Origin: Brevibacterium sp. UCMA 11754
GTDB lineage: Bacteria; Actinomycetota; Actinomycetes; Actinomycetales; Brevibacteriaceae
Direction: 5' to 3'
DNA: 64,000 bases
Assembly: GCF_021532275.1 (NCBI RefSeq)
Contig: NZ_JACBOT010000029.1
Span: forward strand, 186,001-250,000
Both the position numbers and the translations under genes were made by a program. How positions within the stretch are numbered: position 1 is the first letter of the stretch; each line of letters opens with the position of its first letter. Positions 54,756-63,476 of this stretch are shown in pieces. The notes under the pieces are model-generated. The model was given only the letters and a program-made list of their open reading frames with translations. It was not told the DNA's origin and searched no databases.

Positions 54756-56099
54756 TTGACCTGGCTTCTCTCGCTTCTCATCGGCCTGCTCGTCGTCCTG
54801 CTCATCACAGTGGCCACCGGCTACTTCGTGGCCCAGGAATTCGCCTATATGGCCGTCGACCGTTCTCGCCTGGCTGCCCGGTCGGCCGCCGGTGACAAAG
54901 CCGCCGAGCGCGCTCAATCGATCACTCGCCGCACCTCGTTTATGCTCTCCGGTGCTCAGCTGGGTATCACCGTCACCGGACTGCTGGTCGGCTATGTCGC
55001 CGAACCCCTCATCGGCACTGCCGTCGGTGAGGCCCTCGGCGGGACCGCGATCCCCACCGGCACCGGAGTCGTCATCGGCACTGTGCTCGCCCTGGTGGTG
55101 GCGACGATCATCCAGATGGTCTTCGGTGAACTGTTTCCGAAGAACCTCGCGATCGCCCGGCCTGAGCCCCTGGCTATCTGGCTTGCGCGATCGACTGCGA
55201 TCTATCTCGCCGTATTCGGTTGGCTCATCACGATCTTCGACAAGGCTTCGAACGCCCTGCTCAAGGTCCTCGGGATCGAACCTGTCCACGATGTCGACCA
55301 CTCCGCGACCCGTCGCGATCTCAAACATATCGTCGCGGACTCACGACAGAGTGGGGATCTCGTCGACGAAGATTCCCTTATCCTCGACCGCATCCTCGAC
55401 TTCCCACAACAGAGCGTCGACCACGCCACCGTGCCCCGCTCACGGGTCGACGTCATCCGCGAGGACACGCCGCTTCATCAGGTGCGAACTCTCATGCAGA
55501 CCGGTCATTCCCGGTACCCGGTACTCAACGACGCCGAGGAAGTGGTGGGCACGATCGATCTCCTCGACGTCCTCTCCGCCGCTGACGGAGACGATCTGCG
55601 TCCCTTGCTCAAATCGCCGGTCTTCGTTCCCGAGTCCCTGCCCCTGCCCGACGCCGTGCGCACCTTGACTGAGAACCGGGCCCAGATGGGCTGCGTCGTC
55701 GATGAGTACGGAGGGTTCTCCGGCATCGTCACGGTCGAGGACCTCGGCGAGGAACTCGTCGGTGACATCGTCGACGAACACGATGAGGCGATCGAGGAGA
55801 TCGTCGCAGATGATGACGGCACCTGGACGGCTCCGGGGGCGATGCCCCTCGACGAGCTCTCCCGCGCGCTCGAACGCGACCTGCCCGCCACCTCGGCGCA
55901 GACGCTTTCAGGCCTTGTCATCGAAGAGGCCAAGGGCTTCCCCGAGGTCGGTGACCGGATCGAGATCACCTTGCCTATCGATCCTGCCGAGCTCGCCGGC
56001 ACACAAGCCCCGAGTCCGGTCAAGCTCACCGTCGACGTCCTCGAGGTGGCCTCCCACGTGCCCTCCCAGCTGCGGATCGGAATCGAGGTTCAGCGATGA
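54756..56099 (+). CDS. CNNM/CBS-domain transporter-associated protein (HlyC/CorC family)
   Basis: The 447-aa protein has an N-terminal CNNM (DUF21) domain with three to four helices to about 170, two CBS domains (about 200-330), and a C-terminal CorC/HlyC (transporter-associated) domain from about 350. Such proteins take part in Mg2+/Co2+ efflux or leak. The start is TTG at 54756 with AGGTGAA; it is not certain. It overlaps the next gene by ATGA. Confidence 0.87.
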   Translation: MTWLLSLLIGLLVVLLITVATGYFVAQEFAYMAVDRSRLAARSAAGDKAAERAQSITRRTSFMLSGAQLGITVTGLLVGYVAEPLIGTAVGEALGGTAIPTGTGVVIGTVLALVVATIIQMVFGELFPKNLAIARPEPLAIWLARSTAIYLAVFGWLITIFDKASNALLKVLGIEPVHDVDHSATRRDLKHIVADSRQSGDLVDEDSLILDRILDFPQQSVDHATVPRSRVDVIREDTPLHQVRTLMQTGHSRYPVLNDAEEVVGTIDLLDVLSAADGDDLRPLLKSPVFVPESLPLPDAVRTLTENRAQMGCVVDEYGGFSGIVTVEDLGEELVGDIVDEHDEAIEEIVADDDGTWTAPGAMPLDELSRALERDLPATSAQTLSGLVIEEAKGFPEVGDRIEITLPIDPAELAGTQAPSPVKLTVDVLEVASHVPSQLRIGIEVQR

Positions 56100-57130
56100 G
56101 CAACCCCTGGGTCATTGTCGCCCTCACTGTCCTCTTCATCGGCCTCAGCGCGTTCTTCGTCGCCGTGGAATTCGCTCTCATCGCCGCCAAACGCCACCGG
56201 CTGGAAGATGCGGCGGCCGACAGCCGCTCGGCCAGAGCGGCGCTGCGCAGCTCCACCGAGCTCTCCGTCCTCCTCGCCGGTTCCCAGCTGGGCATCACGG
56301 CGTGCACCCTGGCGCTGGGTGCGATCACGAAGCCTGCGGTTCATCATTGGATCACGCCGGTCGCCGAGGCTCTGGGTCTTCCGCTGTGGATCGCCGACCT
56401 CACGGGATTCGTCCTCGCCCTCATCATCGTCACGTTCCTCCATCTCGTCGTCGGTGAGATGGCCCCGAAATCGTGGGCTGTGGCGCACCCGGAGCGCTCC
56501 GCGATCCTACTCGCGCTGCCGATGCGGGCGTTCATGTTCCTCACCCGGCCCCTGCTCCACGTGCTCAACAACGCGGCCAACGCCTGCCTGCGACTCGTCG
56601 GCGTCGAACCCGTCGACGAGGTCGATCAGGGCCACACCTCGGACGATCTGCGAGAGCTGCTGCGCCATTCGGCGCAGGCGGGAACCATCGAACGGGAGTC
56701 CTCGGATGCACTGCTCGGCGCTCTCGAGCTGACTCAGCTCAGCCTCGGCGAACTGGTGGCGAAGCGCGGGAATCCGACTGCTGTCGGACCGGATGCGACA
56801 GTGGCTCAGGTACGAGACGCCGCACAGCGCGATCGCCACCGACGCATCCTCGTGCACACCGTGTCTGAGCAGCCACCGACTCACGTGGTCCATGTCCGCG
56901 ATGTCCTCGGCCTCGCCGGAGGAGACACCATCACCGAGGTGACCCGCCCGGTCGAAGTCCTGCCAGCAACCATGACCGTCGGCCGCGCCTTCGGAGCAAT
57001 GAAGGATGCAGGAACACAGCTGGCACTGGTCGAGCGATCTGATGGCAGCCATGCGGTGGTCACGGTCACCGACGTGCTCAGCTATCTGCTCTCGGCAGAC
57101 GATTCCGGCAGACGTGGTGCCGGGTCCTAG
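56096..57130 (+). CDS. CNNM/CBS-domain protein, second copy without CorC domain
   Basis: The 344-aa protein has the same CNNM domain (SAFFVAVEFALIAAKRHRLEDAA, then VVGEMAPKSWAVAHPE) and CBS pair. It lacks the C-terminal CorC domain of its partner. Translational overlap suggests that the two form a heteromer in the membrane. Family-level function is divalent-cation handling. Confidence 0.87.
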   Translation: MSNPWVIVALTVLFIGLSAFFVAVEFALIAAKRHRLEDAAADSRSARAALRSSTELSVLLAGSQLGITACTLALGAITKPAVHHWITPVAEALGLPLWIADLTGFVLALIIVTFLHLVVGEMAPKSWAVAHPERSAILLALPMRAFMFLTRPLLHVLNNAANACLRLVGVEPVDEVDQGHTSDDLRELLRHSAQAGTIERESSDALLGALELTQLSLGELVAKRGNPTAVGPDATVAQVRDAAQRDRHRRILVHTVSEQPPTHVVHVRDVLGLAGGDTITEVTRPVEVLPATMTVGRAFGAMKDAGTQLALVERSDGSHAVVTVTDVLSYLLSADDSGRRGAGS

Positions 57131-57209
57131 GGTTCACCACCTCGGCGATCTTCGAGCCTGGATCGCTCGTCCGCGTCGGCCTTATGGTCAATATGCGACA
57201 CTGGCCCGT

Positions 57210-57482
57210 ATGGTCCCTGGCACCGTGAACGAACTCTCCGCGCATGACCGCATGATCCTCGACCTGGAGAAGACAGAGCACACGTCAGCTGCTCGCGATG
57301 CGCTGTGTCGGCACATAGAACTGCCACTCGATAAGTACACCGTCGTGCTCGAGGGGATTGTTGATACGGATGCGGCCTATAGCTACGCCCCGGACGTCGT
57401 GAATCGAGTCAGGCATCTGAGGGCGGAGAGGTTTGCTTTCGAACGACGGCACGGGCGGTGGAAGAGCCGCGCATTTCAGTGA
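57210..57482 (+). CDS. DUF3263-like small protein
   Basis: The 90-aa sequence resembles the actinobacterial DUF3263 family. LSAHDRMILDLEKTEHTSAARDAL matches its first helix region, and VVNRVRHLRAERFAF its second. These short helical proteins look DNA-binding but are uncharacterised. The ATG at 57210 or the GTG at 57225 could be the start. The longer open frame upstream overlaps the CNNM gene and is not real. Confidence 0.65.
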   Translation: MVPGTVNELSAHDRMILDLEKTEHTSAARDALCRHIELPLDKYTVVLEGIVDTDAAYSYAPDVVNRVRHLRAERFAFERRHGRWKSRAFQ

Positions 57483-57643
57483 GTGTAAGGAACATAGAAA
57501 ATAGTAGGCTGACCTGAATCGAGTCCGATCAGAGTTCCTGCGGATTCGCGGTCAGGACTGTGAGCAGAATTTTCCGCTCGGATTGGATAAAGATTGAGAG
57601 AGCACGCACTCGCCGCCAAGCACACAATCGAGGTCGGTGATCA

Positions 57644-57850
57644 GTGAGAGTGAGTGAATCTGCTCGTCGTTCAGTCCTGCTCACCGGCTTGAGCTACCCG
57701 CTCCTGGTTGCGGGAATCATCCTTCTCTTGACCGGGGTGACCGTAGCTGGCGCCGTCCTGCTGGCATCAGGCGTCTTTCTGATTGGTGTGAACGAGATCT
57801 GCCTTTACATCGCCAGAAGCAACGTGGTGCCACAAGACTCCCACTCGTAG
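57644..57850 (+). CDS. small membrane protein, hypothetical
   Basis: A 68-aa ORF with two closely spaced hydrophobic helices (about 13-30 and 34-52). It starts with GTG, and the region upstream has only a weak GAGG. AT content is higher than next to it. It belongs to no family I recognise; it may be real or chance. Confidence 0.5.
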   Translation: MRVSESARRSVLLTGLSYPLLVAGIILLLTGVTVAGAVLLASGVFLIGVNEICLYIARSNVVPQDSHS

Positions 57851-57911
57851 TCCCTTGCATCGCAACTAGAGTCTCTCCCCACTCCGGGAGTGACCTCTCG
57901 ATCAACGTGAT

Positions 57912-58475
57912 CTACTCGGACGTGTGAGGCGTTGGCCCGTCCACGACCCGGTAGGTCGTCTGGACCATCCCGCCGTCGAGGACTGTGGTGCGCACGTGCT
58001 CGAGATCCACATCTCCGCCAAGTGATCCGAACAGTGATGGCCCATCGCCGATGAGCACAGGTACTTGGGAGAGCGTGAGCTCGTCGACAAGCTTGGCGGC
58101 AAGGAACCACCGGACGGTCGCCCCACCGTCGACGTAGACGCGCTTGCAGCCGCTTAGCTCCGCTGCGTCGATGGCCACCTCGGGTGAGCGGTGCACGATG
58201 ATGCGAGGGTCGGCATCTGCGTCGAGGGTCGTACTGATGACGTGGATCGGGCGACCGAGGTAGGGCCACTCCTGGATGGAAGCGATCGCCTCGTACGTCT
58301 TCCGGCCCATCATCACCGCGTCAACCGACTCAACGAACGGCGTGAAGCCCGCATCTCCGGCGGCCTCGCCGCGGCTGGTCAGCCACTCCAAGTCCCCGTC
58401 CGGCCGCGCAATGCGGCCATCGACACTCAACCCAAGAAAGACAACGGCACGGAGGGACTGCTGCGACGCGGACAT
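57912..58475 (-). CDS. RibD/dihydrofolate reductase-fold protein
   Basis: The 187-aa protein has the RibD_C/DHFR fold: AVVFLGLSVDGRIARPDG at the N-terminus, VMMGRKTYEAI for NADP binding, KRVYVDGGATVRWFL and LTLSQVPVLIGDGPSLF. It is a stand-alone reductase of the YwjB/YyaP type with an unknown substrate. The ATG at 58475 is chosen by homology. Confidence 0.86.
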   Translation of the reverse strand: MSASQQSLRAVVFLGLSVDGRIARPDGDLEWLTSRGEAAGDAGFTPFVESVDAVMMGRKTYEAIASIQEWPYLGRPIHVISTTLDADADPRIIVHRSPEVAIDAAELSGCKRVYVDGGATVRWFLAAKLVDELTLSQVPVLIGDGPSLFGSLGGDVDLEHVRTTVLDGGMVQTTYRVVDGPTPHTSE

Positions 58476-58569
58476 AGGGTCAAGTATCCAGCCACTAGCG
58501 AGGACAATCAAGGAAAAGCCAACTCAGGCACCGCCACCTGAGGCTAGCGATGAGTTTCTCCCAAACCCC

Positions 58570-58600
58570 TTGACTTAGAGTGCACTCACAGTCGTAGGTT
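58570..58600 (+). promoter_or_regulatory. MerR-type promoter with 19-bp spacer
   Basis: TTGACT (58570-58575) and TAGGTT (58595-58600) serve as -35 and -10 with a 19-bp spacer. The perfect dyad GAGTGCACTC lies in it at 58578-58587. The over-long spacer with internal dyad is the hallmark of MerR-activated promoters. Confidence 0.75.
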
Positions 58601-58607
58601 TGTTTCC

Positions 58608-59093
58608 ATGACCCAGCACACGGCAGACGTCTCACGCCCTTCAGATCTGAGGCAGGCTCTGTCGGTCGATCCCGACAGGGTTCTCTCGATCTCCGAGGTC
58701 AGCGAAGTCCTCGGCATCACGGCGCACACCGCCCGCTACTACGAGCGGGCCGGCCTGCTTGAAGTGGCCCGATCCCATTCCGGGCACAGGGTCTACGATT
58801 CGGCGACCGTCGAACGCCTGGACTTCCTCGTGCGCATGCGCACCTCCGGCATGGGCATCAGCCAGCTCAAGCGCTATGTTGAACTGGTCCGAGCCGGGGA
58901 GGCAACGACACCGCAGCGTCTTCAGATCATGGTCGACCAACGAGAACACATTCTCACCCAGATCCACGAACTGGAGCTGGCCCTGACCACCACGGACTAC
59001 AAGATCGCCAAATACGCAGGCACAGCCGGCGACGACTCAACAACGGCCACTATCCCATCACGTACAACCGCCTCAGTAGGAGATCCATCATGA
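58608..59093 (+). CDS. MerR-family regulator
   Basis: The 161-aa protein has a MerR winged HTH (LSISEVSEVLGITAHTARYYERAGLLEVARS) followed by a dimerisation helix. It lacks a large effector domain or a clear Cys metal site, so it may sense an aldehyde or redox signal. The ATG is 7 bp after its own MerR-type promoter. It overlaps the aldo/keto reductase gene by 4 bp (ATGA). Confidence 0.88.
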   Translation: MTQHTADVSRPSDLRQALSVDPDRVLSISEVSEVLGITAHTARYYERAGLLEVARSHSGHRVYDSATVERLDFLVRMRTSGMGISQLKRYVELVRAGEATTPQRLQIMVDQREHILTQIHELELALTTTDYKIAKYAGTAGDDSTTATIPSRTTASVGDPS

Positions 59094-60112
59094 CCACCAC
59101 ACACCTCGGCGACCTCACCGTCTCCCCCATCGGCTTCGGCTGCATGGCCTTGTCCCACGTCTACGGCGGCACCACCGATGAAGCGGCACGGGAAACCCTG
59201 AGCACCGCTGTCGACGCTGGTATCACCTTCCTCGACACCTCTGATGTCTACGGCAAACCTCGCGACGGCGCTTCCGGACCGGCCGGAACGAACGAAGAGA
59301 TGCTCGCACCGTTCTTGGCCAAGCGCCGCGACGAGGTCCAGTTGGCCACGAAGTTCGGAATCACCGCTCCCAGGGACGGGACGGATGCCCCGGCCAAACG
59401 CACCGATGGACGCCCGGAATATGCTCGCTCAGCCTGCGATGCTTCGTTGGCCCGCCTCGGCGTGGACACGATCGATCTCTACTACCACCATCGCCCGGAT
59501 CCCGATGTTCCGATCGAGGAGACCGTCGGCGCCATGGCCGAGCTGGTCGAGGCGGGCAAAATCCGCCACATCGGCCTCTCGGAGGTCACCTCCGAGGAGC
59601 TGCGGCGAGCGCACGCGGTCCACCCGATCGCCGCTCTCCAGTCCGAGTGGAGCCTATGGTCTCGCGACGTCGAGGACCGTGTCGTTCCTGCCTGTGCCGA
59701 GCTCGGGGTCGGCTTCGTGCCCTACAGCCCCCTGGGCCGCGGCTTCCTCACCGGCACGCTGACCAAGGAGCAGGTCGCCGGCGACTTCCGCGGCGGCACT
59801 TCCCGCATGGGCGAGGCGTGGGATGCCAATCAGAAGATCGTCGAGATCGTCGCCGAGGTGGCTCGACGTCACGACGCCACCAACGCTCAGGTCGCACTGG
59901 CCTGGCTCCTCCACCGCGCCGCCCAGATGGGAGTCTCCGCCGTTCCGATTCCCGGCTCGCGCAAACCCGAGCGTGCGCTGGAGAACCTTGGGGCCGTGGA
60001 TCTGCGTCTCGACGCCGATGACATGACTCAGCTCGATTCCATCCGGTCATTGGTCGAGGGCAGCCGTAACATCGTCAACAATCCGACGTGGATCAGCTCC
60101 GGGAGGGAGTAG
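59090..60112 (+). CDS. aldo/keto reductase
   Basis: The 340-aa protein is AKR-family: GFGCMALSHVYG start, catalytic tetrad in FLDTSDVYG (Asp, Tyr), LATKFG (Lys) and YYHHRPD (His), and the NADPH-binding SRKPERALENL stretch. It reduces a carbonyl. It is translationally coupled to the MerR gene and so probably induced by the same signal. Confidence 0.9.
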   Translation: MTTTHLGDLTVSPIGFGCMALSHVYGGTTDEAARETLSTAVDAGITFLDTSDVYGKPRDGASGPAGTNEEMLAPFLAKRRDEVQLATKFGITAPRDGTDAPAKRTDGRPEYARSACDASLARLGVDTIDLYYHHRPDPDVPIEETVGAMAELVEAGKIRHIGLSEVTSEELRRAHAVHPIAALQSEWSLWSRDVEDRVVPACAELGVGFVPYSPLGRGFLTGTLTKEQVAGDFRGGTSRMGEAWDANQKIVEIVAEVARRHDATNAQVALAWLLHRAAQMGVSAVPIPGSRKPERALENLGAVDLRLDADDMTQLDSIRSLVEGSRNIVNNPTWISSGRE

Positions 60113-60121
60113 TGCCAGCCT

Positions 60122-61156
60122 TCAGCCCACAGGCCCGGGAAGTTCGAGGACGTGGGAGTTGCGCAGCCGCCACCTGAGCACGCTGATGCCCAACCGGGTT
60201 CTGTTGTACCCGGTGAGCGGGTCGTAGCCGAGGCAGCGAGCGAGCTGCTCGACTCTGCCCTGCACGGTGCTGTGATGGAGACCGAGGTCTCTGGCCGCCT
60301 GCCTGATCGTCGGTGCCTCGAGGACAACACGCACCGTCGACTCCGCCCAGGGTGCTTCCATGATCTCGTCGATGCGGGCGGCATCGGGGTCGACAGCGTC
60401 GGGCGATTCGGCGAGCAGTTCGACGAGGCCGCCGAAATTCTCCGCGCGCACGAGGCCCTCCTCGGGAGGACGGCTGAGACGCAGTGCCACCACGGCGGCG
60501 CGCAGCGAACGGGGCAGGTCGCCGATCAAGCCGACGGGGCCAAGGCCAGCCGGTGTCACGGCGATGTTCTCAGCTTGGTCGGCGACGATGAGGACCTGCA
60601 GGGCGCCGTACTCGCTGGCGACGACATCGGTGGGACCGGCGGGACGTCTGTCGAAGACGGCAAACAACGGAGCGACGAGCACCCGGTACCCGTGTCCGGC
60701 CACGAGTCCGAGCCGAACCGCCGCGGCAACCCGCTCCTCGGTGGGCGCGGTGGTGTCCAATGCGAGCGCCACGTCCCGCGGAGTCTCCAGCTGCTGTCGT
60801 TCGAATCCGAACCTCACCCCGATGGCCAGGCCGAACCGTTCGAGGATGAGGTCGTCGTTCGGCAGGGCTTGCCCCCCTCTCTCGAGCCAGACCTCGGAGG
60901 CATCCGGCAGGACCAGTGCGCTCACCTCGGCGGGGCGGGCACCCGCGCCCGGGCTCCCTGACGGATCGATGCGCAGCTGTCTGCTCCTGTCGCCGTTGCG
61001 AAACCCTGCCGGGCAGCCGGCAAGGGCCGCGGCGGCCGCGGCGAGGGCACGGGAATTGACCTCGCCGACCATGAGTTCGTCGAAGCAGGCGATGACGCGC
61101 AGGCCAAGACTCGCCTGGGGGTCCAGGTTGGCTATGCGACCCAACAGTTCCTGCAC
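60122..61156 (-). CDS. PucR-family transcriptional regulator
   Basis: The 344-aa protein has a C-terminal PucR-type HTH (TIRQAARDLGLHHSTVQGRVEQLARCLGYDP) and an uncharacterised N-terminal sensory region. It starts near the divergence with nothing upstream but the serine hydrolases on the same strand. It could control these two hydrolases or be their third operon member. Confidence 0.82.
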   Translation of the reverse strand: MQELLGRIANLDPQASLGLRVIACFDELMVGEVNSRALAAAAAALAGCPAGFRNGDRSRQLRIDPSGSPGAGARPAEVSALVLPDASEVWLERGGQALPNDDLILERFGLAIGVRFGFERQQLETPRDVALALDTTAPTEERVAAAVRLGLVAGHGYRVLVAPLFAVFDRRPAGPTDVVASEYGALQVLIVADQAENIAVTPAGLGPVGLIGDLPRSLRAAVVALRLSRPPEEGLVRAENFGGLVELLAESPDAVDPDAARIDEIMEAPWAESTVRVVLEAPTIRQAARDLGLHHSTVQGRVEQLARCLGYDPLTGYNRTRLGISVLRWRLRNSHVLELPGPVG

Positions 61157-61216
61157 GTCATCGCCTCCTTGCGGGTGTTCGTCTCATCGCGGAGTCGATT
61201 CGCACCGCGATGCGAA

Positions 61217-62398
61217 TCAGCCCTTCAGAGCATCGTAGACCGCTGTCTCCATCTCGAGGTAGCCCCCGACCGATGCTGGGTCCGCGAAGGGGAAGATCTG
61301 CGTCGCCCAGTAGCCGCCGATGTTGTTCTCCCGATCGATCCAGTAGAAGAGGTTGGCAAGTCCCGCCCAGGCTACGGCTCCTGCCGGACGCCCGGTCGGC
61401 GCGTCCTCCTCGTTGATCATGAACGTGTACCCCCACGACTTCGGCATGCCGGGGAAGAACTCCGCATCGTTGGACAGACTCGGGATGACACCGGGCAGCA
61501 TCTTCACCTTGAGATCGGCGAGGTGGTTCTTGGTGGCCAGGTCCACCGTTTCGGGGCGTAGAACGACGGTGCCATCGTCTGCCTGACCGTCATTGAGCCA
61601 CATCCTGATGAACGTGAGGTAGTCGTCGACGGTCGAGAAGAGGCCGTGACCTCCCATCTCCACCTCCGGCTCGGGCAGCATGAAGTCGGTGGCGGCCAGC
61701 TGACCGTCGGTGCGCTGGTGCATCGTCGCCTGCCGCTGCCGCATCGACGCCGATGTCCGGAAGCTGCTGTCCTTCATCCCCAGCGGGTCGAGGACCCGAG
61801 TCTGCATCGCCTGACCCAGGGTGGTTCCGGTGATGCCTTCGATGACCTGACCGACCCAGTCCATGTTCGATCCGTACTCCCATTGGGTGCCTGGGTCGAA
61901 GAGCAGCGGCGTCTGCAGGGCCTGCTTGGTGCTGCTGACGATGCTCGGCTGGCCCTGCTCACGGGCAAGGCGCTCATACTTCTCGTTGAAGAAGTCGTAG
62001 CCGAATCCCGCCGTGTGCAGCAGCAGCTGCTTGGTCGTCGGTTCGCTTGCCGGAGCCCGCAGAATCGGGGAGCCATCGACGTCGAAGCCCTCGATGACCT
62101 GCACATCGGCCAGGCCGGGGGCATATTCGCGGGCCGGTGCGTCGAGGTCGAGGTCGCCCGACTCCACCAGCTGCAGAGCCACCGTGCCGGTCAGCGCCTT
62201 AGTCGTGGAGAAGATCATGAACACCGAATCGGTGGTCATCGGCTGCGGATCGTTAAGCGAGCGGACTCCTGCGGAGGTGAGACTGATCGTCTCCTTGTCG
62301 GTGGTGACTCCGGCGACGACGCCGGGGACCCCGCCGCTCTCGACCTTCTCTGAGGCCACACGAGCAACGGCATCATTGACAGCTCGGTTCTGGGACAT
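61217..62398 (-). CDS. serine hydrolase, class C beta-lactamase-like (family VIII esterase type)
   Basis: The 393-aa protein has the nucleophile motif STTK at 64-67 (S64, K67) and a Tyr motif at YGSN (Y175). It has no signal peptide and is likely a cytosolic esterase, not a drug-resistance enzyme. It follows the HSL-type esterase by 15 bp, in the same operon. Confidence 0.87.
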   Translation of the reverse strand: MSQNRAVNDAVARVASEKVESGGVPGVVAGVTTDKETISLTSAGVRSLNDPQPMTTDSVFMIFSTTKALTGTVALQLVESGDLDLDAPAREYAPGLADVQVIEGFDVDGSPILRAPASEPTTKQLLLHTAGFGYDFFNEKYERLAREQGQPSIVSSTKQALQTPLLFDPGTQWEYGSNMDWVGQVIEGITGTTLGQAMQTRVLDPLGMKDSSFRTSASMRQRQATMHQRTDGQLAATDFMLPEPEVEMGGHGLFSTVDDYLTFIRMWLNDGQADDGTVVLRPETVDLATKNHLADLKVKMLPGVIPSLSNDAEFFPGMPKSWGYTFMINEEDAPTGRPAGAVAWAGLANLFYWIDRENNIGGYWATQIFPFADPASVGGYLEMETAVYDALKG

Positions 62399-62413
62399 GG
62401 TTGTGCCTTTCGG

Positions 62414-63373
62414 TCAGTCGGCCAGGACCTTCTCGATCCAGGCCATTCGGGTACTGATCATTCCTTGCGCAAGGTGTGTATGGGCGGCGAAGATGTCGAA
62501 GGCGTGGAAGCCTCCGGGCCAGACGTGCAGCTCCGCCTCACTGCCGTCGTTCCACAGCGCCGAGGCGTAGGCAACGGCTTCGTCGCGGAAGATCTCTGCC
62601 GAACCGACGTCAATGTAGGCCGGCGGCAGGTCGGAGAGATCGTGGGCGCGTGATGGCGCGATGTAGGGCAAGACGGCTTTTGTGCGATAGTCATCGCCGA
62701 GCATCGCCTGCCAGCCGGTCTCGTTGCTCACCCGGTCCCAGACACCGATGCCGTCGAATTGGTTGGTCGAGGCGGTGATCCCGCGATCATCGAGCATCGG
62801 GTAGATGAGCAGCTGACCGCGCAGCTTCGGACCCCCGCGGTCGCGGGCGGCGAGCGCCATCCCTGCGGCCAGTCCCCCACCGGCACTGGCGCCGGCGACG
62901 ATGAGTCGGTCGAGGTCGACCCCGAGACGCTCGGCATTATCAGCCGTCCACTCCAGGCTGGCGTACATGTCCTCACGGGCGTAGGGATCCTGGAATTCGG
63001 GGGCGAGGCGGTATTCGGGACTGATGAGGATGGCCCCGATGCGCTCGACCCAGTCGAGGTTGAGTCCGAGTGCGCTGAAGCGGTCACCGAACATCAGTCC
63101 ACCGGAATGGGCGTAGACGATCGTGGGGCGGCGCCCCGTGTCACCCGCGCGCCTGAAGACCGACACGGTGATCGCCTCGCCATGGTGTCCGATCACCTGA
63201 TGTTCTGAATGTTCGACACTGCGCCCCTTGAGAGTCTCCGCGAGAGGCTCGGACGCATAGGAGATGCGCATGAAATCGATGAGAGACGGGGTGATGGTCG
63301 GCGGGAAGACCCCACCGACGACGGACAGACTCGCGGCAAGTTCCGCGTCGAATCGTGACCGTCGTCGTGTCAT
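62414..63373 (-). CDS. hormone-sensitive-lipase-family esterase
   Basis: The 319-aa alpha/beta-hydrolase has the oxyanion motif HSGG at 89-92, where HGGG is usual. It has the YRLAPE stretch (121-126) and the nucleophile elbow GASAGG (S163). The catalytic His is in GGFHAFD (H290). The acid may be E260 in VGSAEIFRDE where an Asp is usual. It would hydrolyse short-chain esters. It is the first gene of the two-esterase unit. Confidence 0.87.
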   Translation of the reverse strand: MTRRRSRFDAELAASLSVVGGVFPPTITPSLIDFMRISYASEPLAETLKGRSVEHSEHQVIGHHGEAITVSVFRRAGDTGRRPTIVYAHSGGLMFGDRFSALGLNLDWVERIGAILISPEYRLAPEFQDPYAREDMYASLEWTADNAERLGVDLDRLIVAGASAGGGLAAGMALAARDRGGPKLRGQLLIYPMLDDRGITASTNQFDGIGVWDRVSNETGWQAMLGDDYRTKAVLPYIAPSRAHDLSDLPPAYIDVGSAEIFRDEAVAYASALWNDGSEAELHVWPGGFHAFDIFAAHTHLAQGMISTRMAWIEKVLAD

Positions 63374-63476
63374 GTCTCTAAGTATGCAGACTCCGACTCG
63401 GTGCCGCTACCGCCACGACAACGCGATTACCGATCCTTCACCCGCCAATTGTCGGGTTGGGTTTCCCAGCCTCGCC

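Noticed and set aside
53063..54895. 610-codon plus-strand frame over the TRAP genes
   Set aside because: It is Arg/His/Pro-rich, crosses dctQ, dctM, the repeats and the palindrome, and has no domain; dctM in another frame is well supported.
61217..62398. Beta-lactamase conferring antibiotic resistance
   Set aside because: No signal peptide, a variant Tyr motif and an esterase neighbour point to a family VIII-type esterase.
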